Part shown: positions 43,863-52,794 of the stretch, piece after piece
How the letters are laid out: every line of letters begins with the position of its first letter
Position numbering within the stretch: position 1 is the stretch's first letter
Assembly (NCBI RefSeq): GCF_000346755.1
Contig: NZ_ANNV01000023.1
Coordinates: 1-64,000, forward strand
DNA length: 64,000 bases
Reading direction: 5' to 3'
DNA from: Pseudomonas sp. CBZ-4
GTDB lineage: Bacteria; Pseudomonadota; Gammaproteobacteria; Pseudomonadales; Pseudomonadaceae
Made by a program: the position numbers and the translations under genes
The notes under the pieces: model-generated
What the model saw: the letters and a program-made list of their open reading frames with translations, nothing else
Told to the model about the DNA's origin: nothing
Databases searched by the model: none

Positions 43863-45449
43863 TCATTTGACCTCCGGCGGCGTAGTGAAGGTGTGGTACG
43901 GCGCCGGCGAAGGCACGCTCCACTCCAGCCCTTCGGCCCCATCCCACGGCTTGGCCGGTGCCGGCGGGCCGCCACGGATGCACTTGATCACGATAAACAG
44001 GAAGAAGATCTGCGTGGCGCCAAACATGAACGCGCCAATCGACGACACCATGTTGAAGTCGGCGAACTGCAGGTTGTAGTCCGGCACCCGCCGCGGCATG
44101 CCGGCCAATCCCACAAAGTGCATCGGAAAGAACGCCATGTTCATGCCCACGAAAGACAGCCAGAAGTGCAGCTTGCCCAGGGTTTCGTCGTACATGTGGC
44201 CGGTCCATTTCGGCAGCCAGTAGTAGGCCGACGCGAAGATGCCGAAGATCGCGCCGGGCACCAGTACGTAATGGAAGTGCGCCACTACAAAGTAGGTGTC
44301 GTGGTACTGGAAGTCCGCCGGGGCAATCGCCAGCATCAGCCCGGAGAAGCCGCCGATGGTGAACAGGATCACAAAGGCCACGGCAAACAGCATCGGCGTC
44401 TCGAAGGTCAGCGAGCCTTGCCACATGGTGCTGACCCAGTTGAACACTTTCACCCCCGTCGGCACGGCGATCAGCAGGGTGGCGTACATGAAGAACAACT
44501 CGCCCACCAGCGGAATGCCCACCACGAACATGTGGTGCGCCCACACGATGAACGACAGGAACGCAATGCTCGCCGTGGCGTACACCATCGAGGTGTAGCC
44601 GAACAACGGCTTGCGCGAGAAGGTCGGGATGATCGAGCTGACGGCGCCAAAGGCCGGCAGGATCATGATGTATACCTCGGGGTGGCCGAAGAACCAGAAC
44701 ACATGCTGGAACAGCACCGGGTCACCGCCACCGGCCGCGCTGAAGAAGCTGGTGCCGAAGTGGATGTCCATCAGCATCATGGTCACGCAACCCGCCAGCA
44801 CCGGCATCACCGCGATCAACAGGAACGCGGTGATCAGCCAGGTCCAGACGAACAGCGGCATTTTCATCAGGGTCATGCCCGGCGCGCGCAGGTTGAGAAT
44901 GGTGGCGACCACGTTGATCGCGCCCATGATCGAACTGATGCCCATCAGGTGGATGGCGAAGATGAAGAACGTCACGCTTTCCGGCGCATAGGTGGTGGAG
45001 AGCGGGGCGTAGAAGGTCCAGCCGAAATTCGGCCCGCCGCCGGGGGTAAACAGGGTCGAGACCAGCAACAGGAACGCCGCCGGCAGCAGCCAGAAGCTGA
45101 AGTTGTTCATGCGCGGCAGGGCCATGTCCGGCGCGCCGATCATCAGCGGGATCATCCAGTTGGCCAGGCCGACAAACGCCGGCATCACTGCGCCGAACAC
45201 CATGATCAGGCCGTGCATGGTGGTCATCTGGTTGAAGAACGCCGGCTCGACGATTTGCAGGCCGGGCTGGAACAGTTCGGCACGGATCACCATGGCGAAC
45301 GAACCGCCGAGCAGAAACATGGTGAAGGCGAACCACAGGTACATCGTACCGATGTCTTTGTGGTTGGTGGTCAGCACCCAACGCATCAGGCCTTTGGCGG
45401 GGCCGTGGGCATGGTCGGCGTGACCATGGTCATCGATCACAGTGCTCAT
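43863..45449 (-). CDS. coxA: Cytochrome c oxidase subunit I (aa3-type)
   Basis: A 528-residue catalytic subunit with 12 helices. Key motifs are the heme a ligand His in TMHGLIMVFGAV, the His-Tyr crosslink site FGHPEVYIMILPAFG near 250, the CuB His pair in WAHHMFVVG, and the heme a3/a ligands in VAHFHYVLVPGA. K-channel and D-channel residues fit a heme-copper oxidase of type A. It follows subunit II by 58 bases. Confidence 0.96.
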   Translation of the reverse strand: MSTVIDDHGHADHAHGPAKGLMRWVLTTNHKDIGTMYLWFAFTMFLLGGSFAMVIRAELFQPGLQIVEPAFFNQMTTMHGLIMVFGAVMPAFVGLANWMIPLMIGAPDMALPRMNNFSFWLLPAAFLLLVSTLFTPGGGPNFGWTFYAPLSTTYAPESVTFFIFAIHLMGISSIMGAINVVATILNLRAPGMTLMKMPLFVWTWLITAFLLIAVMPVLAGCVTMMLMDIHFGTSFFSAAGGGDPVLFQHVFWFFGHPEVYIMILPAFGAVSSIIPTFSRKPLFGYTSMVYATASIAFLSFIVWAHHMFVVGIPLVGELFFMYATLLIAVPTGVKVFNWVSTMWQGSLTFETPMLFAVAFVILFTIGGFSGLMLAIAPADFQYHDTYFVVAHFHYVLVPGAIFGIFASAYYWLPKWTGHMYDETLGKLHFWLSFVGMNMAFFPMHFVGLAGMPRRVPDYNLQFADFNMVSSIGAFMFGATQIFFLFIVIKCIRGGPPAPAKPWDGAEGLEWSVPSPAPYHTFTTPPEVK

Positions 45450-45507
45450 GGCCGTTCTCCTGCAGGCGAGTGGGCGGGGCCGGTCGGGGTAGACGCTCTG
45501 AAGTCAG

Positions 45508-46635
45508 TCATTTGCTTTCCGCCTGTTTCAGGTCCAGCACGTCTTTGGGCGTGACCATGTCGCCTTTGTTGTTGCCCCAGGCGTTGCGCTCGTAGGTGAC
45601 AACGGCGGCGATGTCCACTTCCGAGAGCTGCTTGCCGAACGCTGCCATGGCGGTGCCGGGCTTGCCGAAGTAGACGCGGTGCAGGTGGTCTTCCTTCGGC
45701 CCGGTGGCGATTGGCGAACCCTTGAGCGCCGGGAACATCGGCGGCAGGCCTTGGCCTTCGGCCTGGTGACAGGCCACGCAGGCGGTGTGGTAGACCTTGT
45801 CACCACGGGCCACCAGCTCTTCCAGCGTCCATTCTTTGGAGGTCAGTTCCTTGAGCTTGGCGGCTTCGTCTTTGCGCGCCGCCAGCCAGGTGTCGTAGTC
45901 GGCCTTGGACTTGACCTCGACCACGATCGGCATGAAACCGTGGTCCTTGCCACACAGTTCGGCACACTGACCACGGTAGATGCCGGGCTTCTCGACGCGC
46001 GTCCAGGCCTCGTTGACGAAGCCGGGGATGGCGTCGCGCTTGACCGCAAAGGCCGGCACCCACCAGGAGTGGATCACGTCGGCGGCGGTCACCAGGAAGC
46101 GCACTTTTGCGCCCACAGGTAGCACCAGCGGTTGATCGACTTCCAGCAGGTAATGCTCGCCCTTGGTCGCCTGGTTATGGATCTGCTCGGCGGGGGTGGC
46201 CAGGTTGCTGAAGAACTCCACATCCTGGCCGAGGTATTTGTAGTGCCACTTCCACTGGTAGCCGGTGACCTGGATATCGATATCCGACTCACTGCTGTCG
46301 TAGATATTGATCAGGGTCTTGGTTGCCGGAATGGCCATCGCGACAAGGATCAGCAAGGGCACCACGGTCCAGAGGATCTCCACGGTGGTGCTCTCGTGGA
46401 ACTTGGCCGCCACCTGGCCCGTGGACCGGCGGTGCAGGATCATCGACCAGAACATCGCGCCAAACACGATGATGCCGATCACCACACAGATCCAGAAAAT
46501 GGTCATGTGCAGGTCAAACACAGCGTGGCTGACTTCAGTCGCCCCTGGCGCCATATTCGTGGTCCAGGCGGCGTGCGCCTGGCCGAATACCGACCACAAC
46601 AGAAGGCCCATCCAAACGTGTGGATGTCGCGTCAT
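45508..46635 (-). CDS. coxB: Cytochrome c oxidase subunit II with fused cytochrome c domain
   Basis: A 375-residue subunit with signal peptide (MGLLLWSVFGQAHA), two membrane helices and a periplasmic cupredoxin domain. The CuA site is CAELCGKDHGFM near 220. A C-terminal class I cytochrome c domain (CVACH near 290, ALKGSPIATG, AMAAFGKQLSE) makes it a caa3-like subunit. It heads the oxidase operon. A candidate RpoS -10 element lies about 140 bases upstream. Confidence 0.95.
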   Translation of the reverse strand: MTRHPHVWMGLLLWSVFGQAHAAWTTNMAPGATEVSHAVFDLHMTIFWICVVIGIIVFGAMFWSMILHRRSTGQVAAKFHESTTVEILWTVVPLLILVAMAIPATKTLINIYDSSESDIDIQVTGYQWKWHYKYLGQDVEFFSNLATPAEQIHNQATKGEHYLLEVDQPLVLPVGAKVRFLVTAADVIHSWWVPAFAVKRDAIPGFVNEAWTRVEKPGIYRGQCAELCGKDHGFMPIVVEVKSKADYDTWLAARKDEAAKLKELTSKEWTLEELVARGDKVYHTACVACHQAEGQGLPPMFPALKGSPIATGPKEDHLHRVYFGKPGTAMAAFGKQLSEVDIAAVVTYERNAWGNNKGDMVTPKDVLDLKQAESK

Positions 46636-47002
46636 TGCGGGTTCCCCTTATCGTTCTTGTTATCCCGCCGGTTTGCACCTGCGTCGAAGGGAGCGGCTTC
46701 CATACTGCTTACAACCGCTTAGCCTCACCTGCTTATGCAGTCTGGCGTCATCAGCTAATTGCCTACAAAACCGAGTATAGACAGCACCTGCAACCCCGCA
46801 ATGTGTGGGGACAAATCAGCACAAACAGACGGGCGGAGCCAATAAAACCGGGGGCGGAATCGTTTATCCGACGAACGATGGCATTTCGATATAACACAGG
46901 CGCATAACCATGAAATAATTATGACAAATGCGTCTGAGGCGCTCGTATAAACGAGCTACCTTATCCTCTCCCTTTTCCTACGCCTGCATCACTGGAGCCC
47001 TC
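46636..47002. other. 367-bp divergent control region between coxB and a conserved hypothetical gene
   Basis: No gene is seen. On the minus strand CTATACT at 46780-46774 (in TCTATACTCGG) matches the RpoS -10 consensus and would give coxB a leader of about 130 bases. On the plus strand a perfect hairpin GCTCGT-ATAA-ACGAGC lies at 46941-46956, 46 bases before the next start codon. Confidence 0.55.
46774..46780 (-). promoter_or_regulatory. Candidate RpoS-type -10 element for the coxBA operon
   Basis: CTATACT on the minus strand agrees with the extended RpoS -10 (CTATACT). The aa3 oxidase of P. aeruginosa is known to be induced in starvation through RpoS, which fits. No clear -35 is needed or seen. 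Confidence 0.5.
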
Positions 47003-47650
47003 ATGAACACCGCCGCATTGCGCGAGCAGATTTCCCGTGCCCATCAACACGAAGCCAGCACGGGCCAGCTGGCCCAGCAACTGGAAACCCAATTGCCGCA
47101 CCTGCATTCGGCCATCTCTTTGGCTGACGGTGATCGCAACATTGTCATGACGCGCTTCGTCACTGCTTACATCGACCTCGTCCCGGATTTGCTCGACGCC
47201 GCCAACGACGTGGCCCGCGAGGCTGGTATCGAAAGCCAGATCAAGCCTGTGCTGAAAATCGCCGAGCAGTTTTTTCTGCAACCGCCCGCGATCCTGGCCG
47301 GACATGAAGGGCTCGATGGCCTGCTGGACGAGGCCTACCTGGCCCATCGCCTGGTGGAAGAAGTAAACGATCTGTATATCAAGCATTTCGGCCAGCCGCT
47401 GATCCCGGCGGACACCACCGTGGCCAACCTGATTGCGCACCAGCTGATCGGCGAAGCATTTGCCAACAGCCTCGATGAAGCCGTGCACCTGGCGGTGGAT
47501 GAGATGCTCAACGAAGACAGCTTTGCGCTGGAATCGGTGGAGGCTTATCGCGAAACGCTCAAGAGCCCGGACACGGAAGCGGCGTGGAAGCGCTGGCCGT
47601 GCCTGTCTCGCCAACTGGGTGTGGAGTTGGCGCTGGATCAGCCGGCCTAA
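47003..47650 (+). CDS. Conserved hypothetical protein (PA0104-type)
   Basis: A 215-residue soluble, acidic, mostly helical protein with no signal peptide or membrane helix. I recognise it only as a pseudomonad protein encoded beside coxB. A conserved central part reads QIKPVLKIAEQFFLQPP and GLDGLLDEAYLAHRLVEEVNDLYIKHFGQPLIP. TGGAG precedes ATG 47003. No function can be assigned. Confidence 0.78.
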   Translation: MNTAALREQISRAHQHEASTGQLAQQLETQLPHLHSAISLADGDRNIVMTRFVTAYIDLVPDLLDAANDVAREAGIESQIKPVLKIAEQFFLQPPAILAGHEGLDGLLDEAYLAHRLVEEVNDLYIKHFGQPLIPADTTVANLIAHQLIGEAFANSLDEAVHLAVDEMLNEDSFALESVEAYRETLKSPDTEAAWKRWPCLSRQLGVELALDQPA

Positions 47651-47694
47651 ATCTCGCAGCCGATACCAGACCAATGTGTGTGAGAGCTGGCTTT

Positions 47695-47799
47695 TGTGGG
47701 AGCTGGCTTGCCTGCGATTGCATCACCTCAGTGCAACTGAAACACCGAGGTGCCTGCATCGCGGGCAAGCCCGGCTCCCACAAAAGCCAGCTCCCACAT
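47695..47799. repeat. Doubled REPIN
   Basis: The inner pair GTGGGAGCTGGCTTGCCTGC / GCGGGCAAGCCCGGCTCCCA holds arms CATCACCTCAGTG and CACCGAGGTG. The outer pair is GAGAGCTGGCTTTT and AAAAGCCAGCTCCCAC. This is the same nested design as at 37952-38074. Confidence 0.88.
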
Positions 47800-47815
47800 T
47801 TTTGATCCGGTTTCG

Positions 47816-49351
47816 TCAGCCAGAGGGCGCTGCCGAGCCTATCCCCGTCGTCATCCGCACCCGGCCTTCCAGCCGGCGCTTCAACCCGCGCGCCTCGATC
47901 ACCAGTTTCGAACCCTTCGCCGCATTGGCCCGCCCCCATTCCTCCAACAACTCCAGGCAGGAATGGTCGATGTAACTCAGGTTGTTCAGCGGCACATGCA
48001 CGGTCGTCCCGGCCGGCACCGTCGACAGCACCTGGGTCAACGCCGGCACTTTCAGGAAGGTCGCCGCACCGCTCAAACGTAGCTCCATCTCACTGTCCTG
48101 GGGCAGGTCGATCAGGCTCACCTTCAAACGCGAAGCCTTGAATGCCAGCTTGACCAGCGTCAGCCCGAAGCCCACCAGCACGCCGGTCAGCAGGTCGGTA
48201 AAAATGATCGCCAGCGCTGTCGCCGCATAGGTGAACATCGGCATGCGTCCATAACGCCCCAAGGCCTTGAATGCCTTGATGTCCACCAGCTTGATCCCGG
48301 TGTACACCAGCACGCCCGCCAGGCTCGCCACCGGGATGCTTTGCAGCACGCTCGACAGCAACAGCACGAATGCCAACAGCCACAGCCCGTGGAACATCGC
48401 CGATAACCGCGTGGTTGCACCGGCCTGGACATTGGCTGAGCTGCGCACGATCACACCGGTCATCGGCAGGGCGCCGACCAGGCCGCACAACATGTTGCCG
48501 ACACCTTGAGCGGACAATTCCTTGTCGAAATCCGAACGCTGGCCGTTGTGCATGCGGTCTACCGCTGCGGCGGAGAGCAAGGTCTCGGCGCTGGCGATAA
48601 AGGCCACGGCGAATGCCGCGATCAACAGCTGAGGGTCGGCCAGGTTCAAGAGGTCACTGGGGCGCAGCCAGTCGATGGCGTCCGCGAGGTTTTCCGGGAC
48701 TTCCACACGCTTGACCTGCAACGCCAGCATCAGGCTGACCAGCGTGGTCAGGCCCACGCCCAGTAGCGCGCCGGGCACAAAGCGCAGGGTTTTCGGGCGG
48801 AGCTTGTCCCACAGGTACATCACCAGCATCGTCGACAGCCCGAGCAAACCCGCCTGCCAGCCAAGGCTGGGAATGGCCTGCGCCACTGCCGCCGGGAAAC
48901 CCGCCAGGTTATCCAACCCCGAAGGCTTGGGCACACCGTCGAGCATCACATGGATCTGCGACAGCACAATCAGCACGCCGATACCTGCCAACATGCCATA
49001 CACCACAGCCGGTGCCGTCACGCGGAACCAGCAACCCAGGCGCAACCGCCCAGCCACCAGTTGCAGGAAGCCTGCCAGCAGCAGGATCGGCCCCAGCATC
49101 ATCATTCCGTGTTGGCGTACCAGCTCAAACACCAACACCGCCAGGCCTGCCGCCGGGCCGCTGACTTGCAGCGGCGAACCCGCCAGCCACCCGACGACCA
49201 GGCCACCGATGATCCCGGTGATCAAACCCTTGGCCGGCGGCATGCCGGACGCAATCGCAATGCCCATGCACAAGGGCAGGGCGACCAGGAACACAACCAC
49301 CGAGGCGAGCAGCTCCCGTGGCAATACAGCTTTCAATTGAGCAGCACGCAT
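47816..49351 (-). CDS. SulP-family anion transporter with STAS domain
   Basis: A 511-residue inner-membrane protein with the SulP fold: PRELLASVVVFLVALPLCMGIAIASGMPP at the start of the core, SADTLLSAAAVDRMHN-like SAETLLSAAAVDRMHNG near 275, and GMLAGIGVLIVLSQIHVMLDG. The final 100 residues are a STAS domain (TTVHVPLNNLSYIDHSCLELLEEWGR). Family members carry sulfate or bicarbonate. A beta-carbonic anhydrase gene lies 86 bases upstream in the same direction, which favours bicarbonate, but this is inference. Confidence 0.88.
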   Translation of the reverse strand: MRAAQLKAVLPRELLASVVVFLVALPLCMGIAIASGMPPAKGLITGIIGGLVVGWLAGSPLQVSGPAAGLAVLVFELVRQHGMMMLGPILLLAGFLQLVAGRLRLGCWFRVTAPAVVYGMLAGIGVLIVLSQIHVMLDGVPKPSGLDNLAGFPAAVAQAIPSLGWQAGLLGLSTMLVMYLWDKLRPKTLRFVPGALLGVGLTTLVSLMLALQVKRVEVPENLADAIDWLRPSDLLNLADPQLLIAAFAVAFIASAETLLSAAAVDRMHNGQRSDFDKELSAQGVGNMLCGLVGALPMTGVIVRSSANVQAGATTRLSAMFHGLWLLAFVLLLSSVLQSIPVASLAGVLVYTGIKLVDIKAFKALGRYGRMPMFTYAATALAIIFTDLLTGVLVGFGLTLVKLAFKASRLKVSLIDLPQDSEMELRLSGAATFLKVPALTQVLSTVPAGTTVHVPLNNLSYIDHSCLELLEEWGRANAAKGSKLVIEARGLKRRLEGRVRMTTGIGSAAPSG

Positions 49352-49436
49352 GATGACTCTCCCGAGGCATTCGCCGGGCGCGGCAAAGCCTGGCTGCATC
49401 CATGGCAGCCACCGCTTTACCCGGCAGGGAAGTGTT

Positions 49437-50168
49437 TTAGAAGCGCGCTTTAGGCGTCGCGCAAGGGATTGGCCCTTCGCCGTTCAGGGGTCTGAACGTG
49501 GACTGATCCGCATCGTAGGCGCGGATTTCGCTGGTCTCGATGTTGTAGATCCAGCCATGGATAAACAAATGACCATTGGCCATGCGCGAAGCCACGGAAG
49601 GGTGGGTGCGCAAGTGCTGCAACTGGGCGATGACGTTTTCTTCGGTCAGCACCTTCATGCTTTCGCTTTCATTGGCGCAGTCGCAGTTGTCATGGACCAT
49701 GGTCTTGGCAACCTCGGCATGCCGCAGCCAGGCCTTTACCGTCGGCATTTTTTCCAGGCTGTCGGGGTTGAGCACCGCACGCATCGCGCCGCAATCGGAG
49801 TGCCCGCAGACAATGATGTGCTGCACGCCCAGGGCGAGTACCGCGTACTCGATGGCCGTGGAAACACCGCCGTTCATCTGGCCGTAGGGCGGCACCACGT
49901 TGCCGACGTTACGGGTCACGAACAAGTCGCCCGGCGAACTCTGGGTAATCAGTTCAGGGACGATGCGCGAATCGGCACAGGTAATGAACATCGCCCGCGG
50001 GCTCTGGGCCGTGGCGAGTTTCTTGAAGAGTTCTTCCTGCTGGGGGAAGACGTCGTGATGGAAATGCAAAAAGCCGTCAACGATATGCTTTAGCGCTGCA
50101 TCGGCGGATTCCGCCACCTCAGGGGCTGAAGCCGACGCAGCCAACGGCTGTTTATCCTTATCACTCAT
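49437..50168 (-). CDS. Beta-class carbonic anhydrase
   Basis: A 243-residue zinc enzyme converting CO2 and bicarbonate. Zinc ligands are in ITCADSRIVPEL (Cys, with the Asp-Arg dyad) near 65 and VCGHSDCGAM (His and Cys) near 123. The N-terminus is a short Ala-rich extension with no clear signal peptide. It is transcribed ahead of the SulP transporter. Confidence 0.93.
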   Translation of the reverse strand: MSDKDKQPLAASASAPEVAESADAALKHIVDGFLHFHHDVFPQQEELFKKLATAQSPRAMFITCADSRIVPELITQSSPGDLFVTRNVGNVVPPYGQMNGGVSTAIEYAVLALGVQHIIVCGHSDCGAMRAVLNPDSLEKMPTVKAWLRHAEVAKTMVHDNCDCANESESMKVLTEENVIAQLQHLRTHPSVASRMANGHLFIHGWIYNIETSEIRAYDADQSTFRPLNGEGPIPCATPKARF

Positions 50169-50393
50169 GATTCATCCTCTTGGTTAATGCAGGGGAGTGT
50201 TCAAGTGCGTTCGACGCCTGGCCCCTGCAATGGTTGCAAACGCCACACAGCTGGCCGCGACTCATCAGTCACTCGCTGGACAAGGTAGCCGCCGAAACTT
50301 AACTCAAACTGAATGAACCGCTCTAGATCGCGGGTTTCAGTGATGTCAAAGTGAGACTATTCCTACAAATAAAGTGCACCTTTCCTCAACAGT

Positions 50394-51452
50394 CTACAAC
50401 AACGCCATCTGCCTGCCCGGCGGACAGAACGCCGTGCAATCCAGATTAAACCCTTCCCGACGATTGAGCCCCAGGCGCTTGATCGCCTTGCTGAAACGCT
50501 GGGCCAGCAGATCGGCAAAAGGACCCTCGCCGCGCATGCGCACGCCGAAGCGGCTGTCGTACACCTCACCACCACGTACCTGGCGCACCAGGCTCATCAC
50601 ATGGGCCGCACGCTGCGGGTAATGCGCCGCCAGCCACTCCTCGAACAACGGCGCCACTTCCAGCGGCAGGCGCAGCATCATGTACGCCGCACTTTGCGCA
50701 CCGGCGGCGTGGGCTTCGCTGAGCAGGCTTTCCAACTCACTGTCGTTGATCATCGGGATCATCGGCGAACACAACACCCCCACCGGGATGCCCGCCTCGC
50801 GCATCACCCGAATCGCCCGCAACCGTGCCTTGGGCGCCGCGGTGCGCGGTTCCAGGATGCGCTTGAGCTCATCATCCAGGCTGGTGAGGCTGATCATCAC
50901 GGCCACCAGCCGTTGCCTGGCCAACTCGGTGAGCAGGTCGAGATCGCGCAGGATCAGCGAACCCTTGGTGATGATGGTCACCGGGTGCCGGTAACGCAGC
51001 AGCACCTCAAGGGTTTGCCGGGTGATGCGGTACTCGCGTTCGATAGGCTGATAAGGGTCGGTGTTGGACCCCAGGTTGATCGGCGCACACACATAGCCCG
51101 GCTTCGACAGTTGCTGCTCCAGCACATCGGCGGCGTTGCTCTTGGCGATCAGCTTGGTTTCGAAGTCCAGCCCCGGCGACATGTCCCAGTAAGCATGGCT
51201 GGGCCGCGCATAGCAGTAGATGCAGCCATGCTCGCAGCCGCGATAAGGGTTGATCGAGCGATCAAACGGCAAGTCCGGCGAGTTGTTGCGGGTGATGATG
51301 GTCCTGGCCGTTTCGATACGCACTTCGGTGCCCTGGGTCGGCGGCACTTCCTGATACCAGCCGTCGTCCTCGGCCACGCTGACGGTGGGCGCAAAGCGGT
51401 TATGCAGGTTGGTGGCCGTGCCCCGGCCACGGGGCGGCAGCGCAGTAGACAT
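50394..51452 (-). CDS. PA0069-family radical SAM protein (SplB-like)
   Basis: A 352-residue radical SAM enzyme. The iron-sulfur cluster motif CxxxCxxC is C73-EHG-C77-IY-C80. It belongs to the group related to spore photoproduct lyase (COG1533), whose substrate in non-sporeformers is unknown. The gene stands alone and starts 15 bases from a LexA box within a perfect palindrome, so it is most likely part of the SOS response. As I recall, PA0069 was listed in the LexA regulon of P. aeruginosa. A DNA repair role is plausible but unproven. Confidence 0.9.
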   Translation of the reverse strand: MSTALPPRGRGTATNLHNRFAPTVSVAEDDGWYQEVPPTQGTEVRIETARTIITRNNSPDLPFDRSINPYRGCEHGCIYCYARPSHAYWDMSPGLDFETKLIAKSNAADVLEQQLSKPGYVCAPINLGSNTDPYQPIEREYRITRQTLEVLLRYRHPVTIITKGSLILRDLDLLTELARQRLVAVMISLTSLDDELKRILEPRTAAPKARLRAIRVMREAGIPVGVLCSPMIPMINDSELESLLSEAHAAGAQSAAYMMLRLPLEVAPLFEEWLAAHYPQRAAHVMSLVRQVRGGEVYDSRFGVRMRGEGPFADLLAQRFSKAIKRLGLNRREGFNLDCTAFCPPGRQMALL

Positions 51453-51458
51453 AAAAAC

Positions 51459-51492
51459 GCCTCGATACTGTTTTTATATACAGTATCGAGGC
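51459..51492. promoter_or_regulatory. LexA (SOS) box within a long perfect palindrome
   Basis: CTGTTTTTATATACAG at 51468-51483 fits the LexA consensus CTG-N10-CAG with an AT core. It is the centre of perfect 13-bp inverted arms GCCTCGATACTGT / ACAGTATCGAGGC. The arms include the GAGG ribosome binding site of the radical SAM gene, which begins 7 bases away. Repression by LexA is the simplest reading; an RNA hairpin hiding the ribosome site is also possible. Confidence 0.85.
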
Positions 51493-51522
51493 GCGAGGGT
51501 TATGACCAGTGCCGTTTGGCGG

Positions 51523-52788
51523 TCAGTGTTTTTCCGCAGCCTGACGCAGGTTCGCTACATCACCGGCTTTCACCGGCTCACCTTTGTTGCCCCAACTGCC
51601 ACGGATGAAACTGACGACATCCGCCACTTCCTGGTCCGACAGGCGCCAGGCGAACGCCGGCATGGTGAAGGTGGACGGCGCCGCGTGGGTCGCCGGCAAG
51701 GTGCCGCCGTTCAACACAATGTTGATCAACGAGGTGGCATCCGCCGTCTGCAATACCGGGTTGCCGGCCAGGGCCGGGAACACGCGGGTGTATCCGTGGC
51801 CGTCGGTGCGGTGGCAAGCGGCGCAGTTGTCGATGTACACAGAGGCGCCGCGCTGGCTGTCGTCGCCTTTCCACAGGGCTTGCGCAACCTGCTTGTCGTA
51901 CTGGTGCGGCTGATCCTTGGGATCGACCGCCGGCAGGCTCTTGAGGTAACGGGCGATAGCCGTCAGGTCATTTTCCGACATGTACTGCATGCTGTGGACG
52001 ACCACATCGCTCATGCCACCAAACACCGCGCTACGGTCGCTGCGGCCGGTCTTGAGGAATTGCACCAGCTGTTCCTCGCTCCAGCTGCCGAGGCCGTCCT
52101 TGTGATCGCCGCGCAGGCTTTTGGCAATCCAGCCTTCCAGCGGCGCACTGCCAGACAGGAACGCGCTGCCCTCGCTGGCACTCAGGGCTTTTTCCTGCAT
52201 GGTCAGGGCCCGCGGCGTGTGGCAGGCGCCGCAGTGGCCGAGCCCTTCCACCAGATAGGCGCCACGGCTGATCACCGGGTCGGCCTGCGCGGCTGGCTGC
52301 GCTTCGGCAACCTCAGGCGCAAACATCCAGCGCCACGCGGCCAACGGCCAGCGCATGCTCAACGGCCATGGAATATCGCTGGCCTTGTTGTCCTGGGCCA
52401 CCGGTTCCACACCCTTCATGAAGTACGCGTACAACGCCTGCATATCGCTATCGCTGACGCGCGCGTAAGACGGATAGGGCATGGCCGGGTAAAGCGTACT
52501 ACCGCTCTTGGCGACGCCATGGCGCACGGCCTTGTCGAAGTCCTCGAAGCTGTAGTCGCCCAGGCCGCTCTTGTCCGGGGTGATGTTGGTGGAATAGATC
52601 ACGCCAATCGGCGTTTCCATCGGCAGGCCGCCAGCGAACGGCTTGCCGCCCTTGGCGGTGTGGCAGGCCACGCAGTCACCGGCGCGGGCCAGGTATTCGC
52701 CCTGCTTGATCAGGTCGGTTTCGGCAGCGCTGACAAAGCAACTGCTGAACAGCGCCAGAGAGGCGATAACAAATGCTTTCATGGTCAT
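51523..52788 (-). CDS. Triheme cytochrome c subunit of a membrane gluconate/alcohol-type dehydrogenase
   Basis: A 421-residue periplasmic cytochrome with signal peptide and three class I heme domains: CVACH near 38, CGACH near 185 and CAACH near 325. It takes electrons from the GMC flavoprotein encoded just upstream and passes them to ubiquinone. Order and sizes match the three-subunit FAD gluconate 2-dehydrogenase. It is the last gene of the operon. Confidence 0.9.
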   Translation of the reverse strand: MTMKAFVIASLALFSSCFVSAAETDLIKQGEYLARAGDCVACHTAKGGKPFAGGLPMETPIGVIYSTNITPDKSGLGDYSFEDFDKAVRHGVAKSGSTLYPAMPYPSYARVSDSDMQALYAYFMKGVEPVAQDNKASDIPWPLSMRWPLAAWRWMFAPEVAEAQPAAQADPVISRGAYLVEGLGHCGACHTPRALTMQEKALSASEGSAFLSGSAPLEGWIAKSLRGDHKDGLGSWSEEQLVQFLKTGRSDRSAVFGGMSDVVVHSMQYMSENDLTAIARYLKSLPAVDPKDQPHQYDKQVAQALWKGDDSQRGASVYIDNCAACHRTDGHGYTRVFPALAGNPVLQTADATSLINIVLNGGTLPATHAAPSTFTMPAFAWRLSDQEVADVVSFIRGSWGNKGEPVKAGDVANLRQAAEKH

Positions 52789-52794
52789 CGCTCC

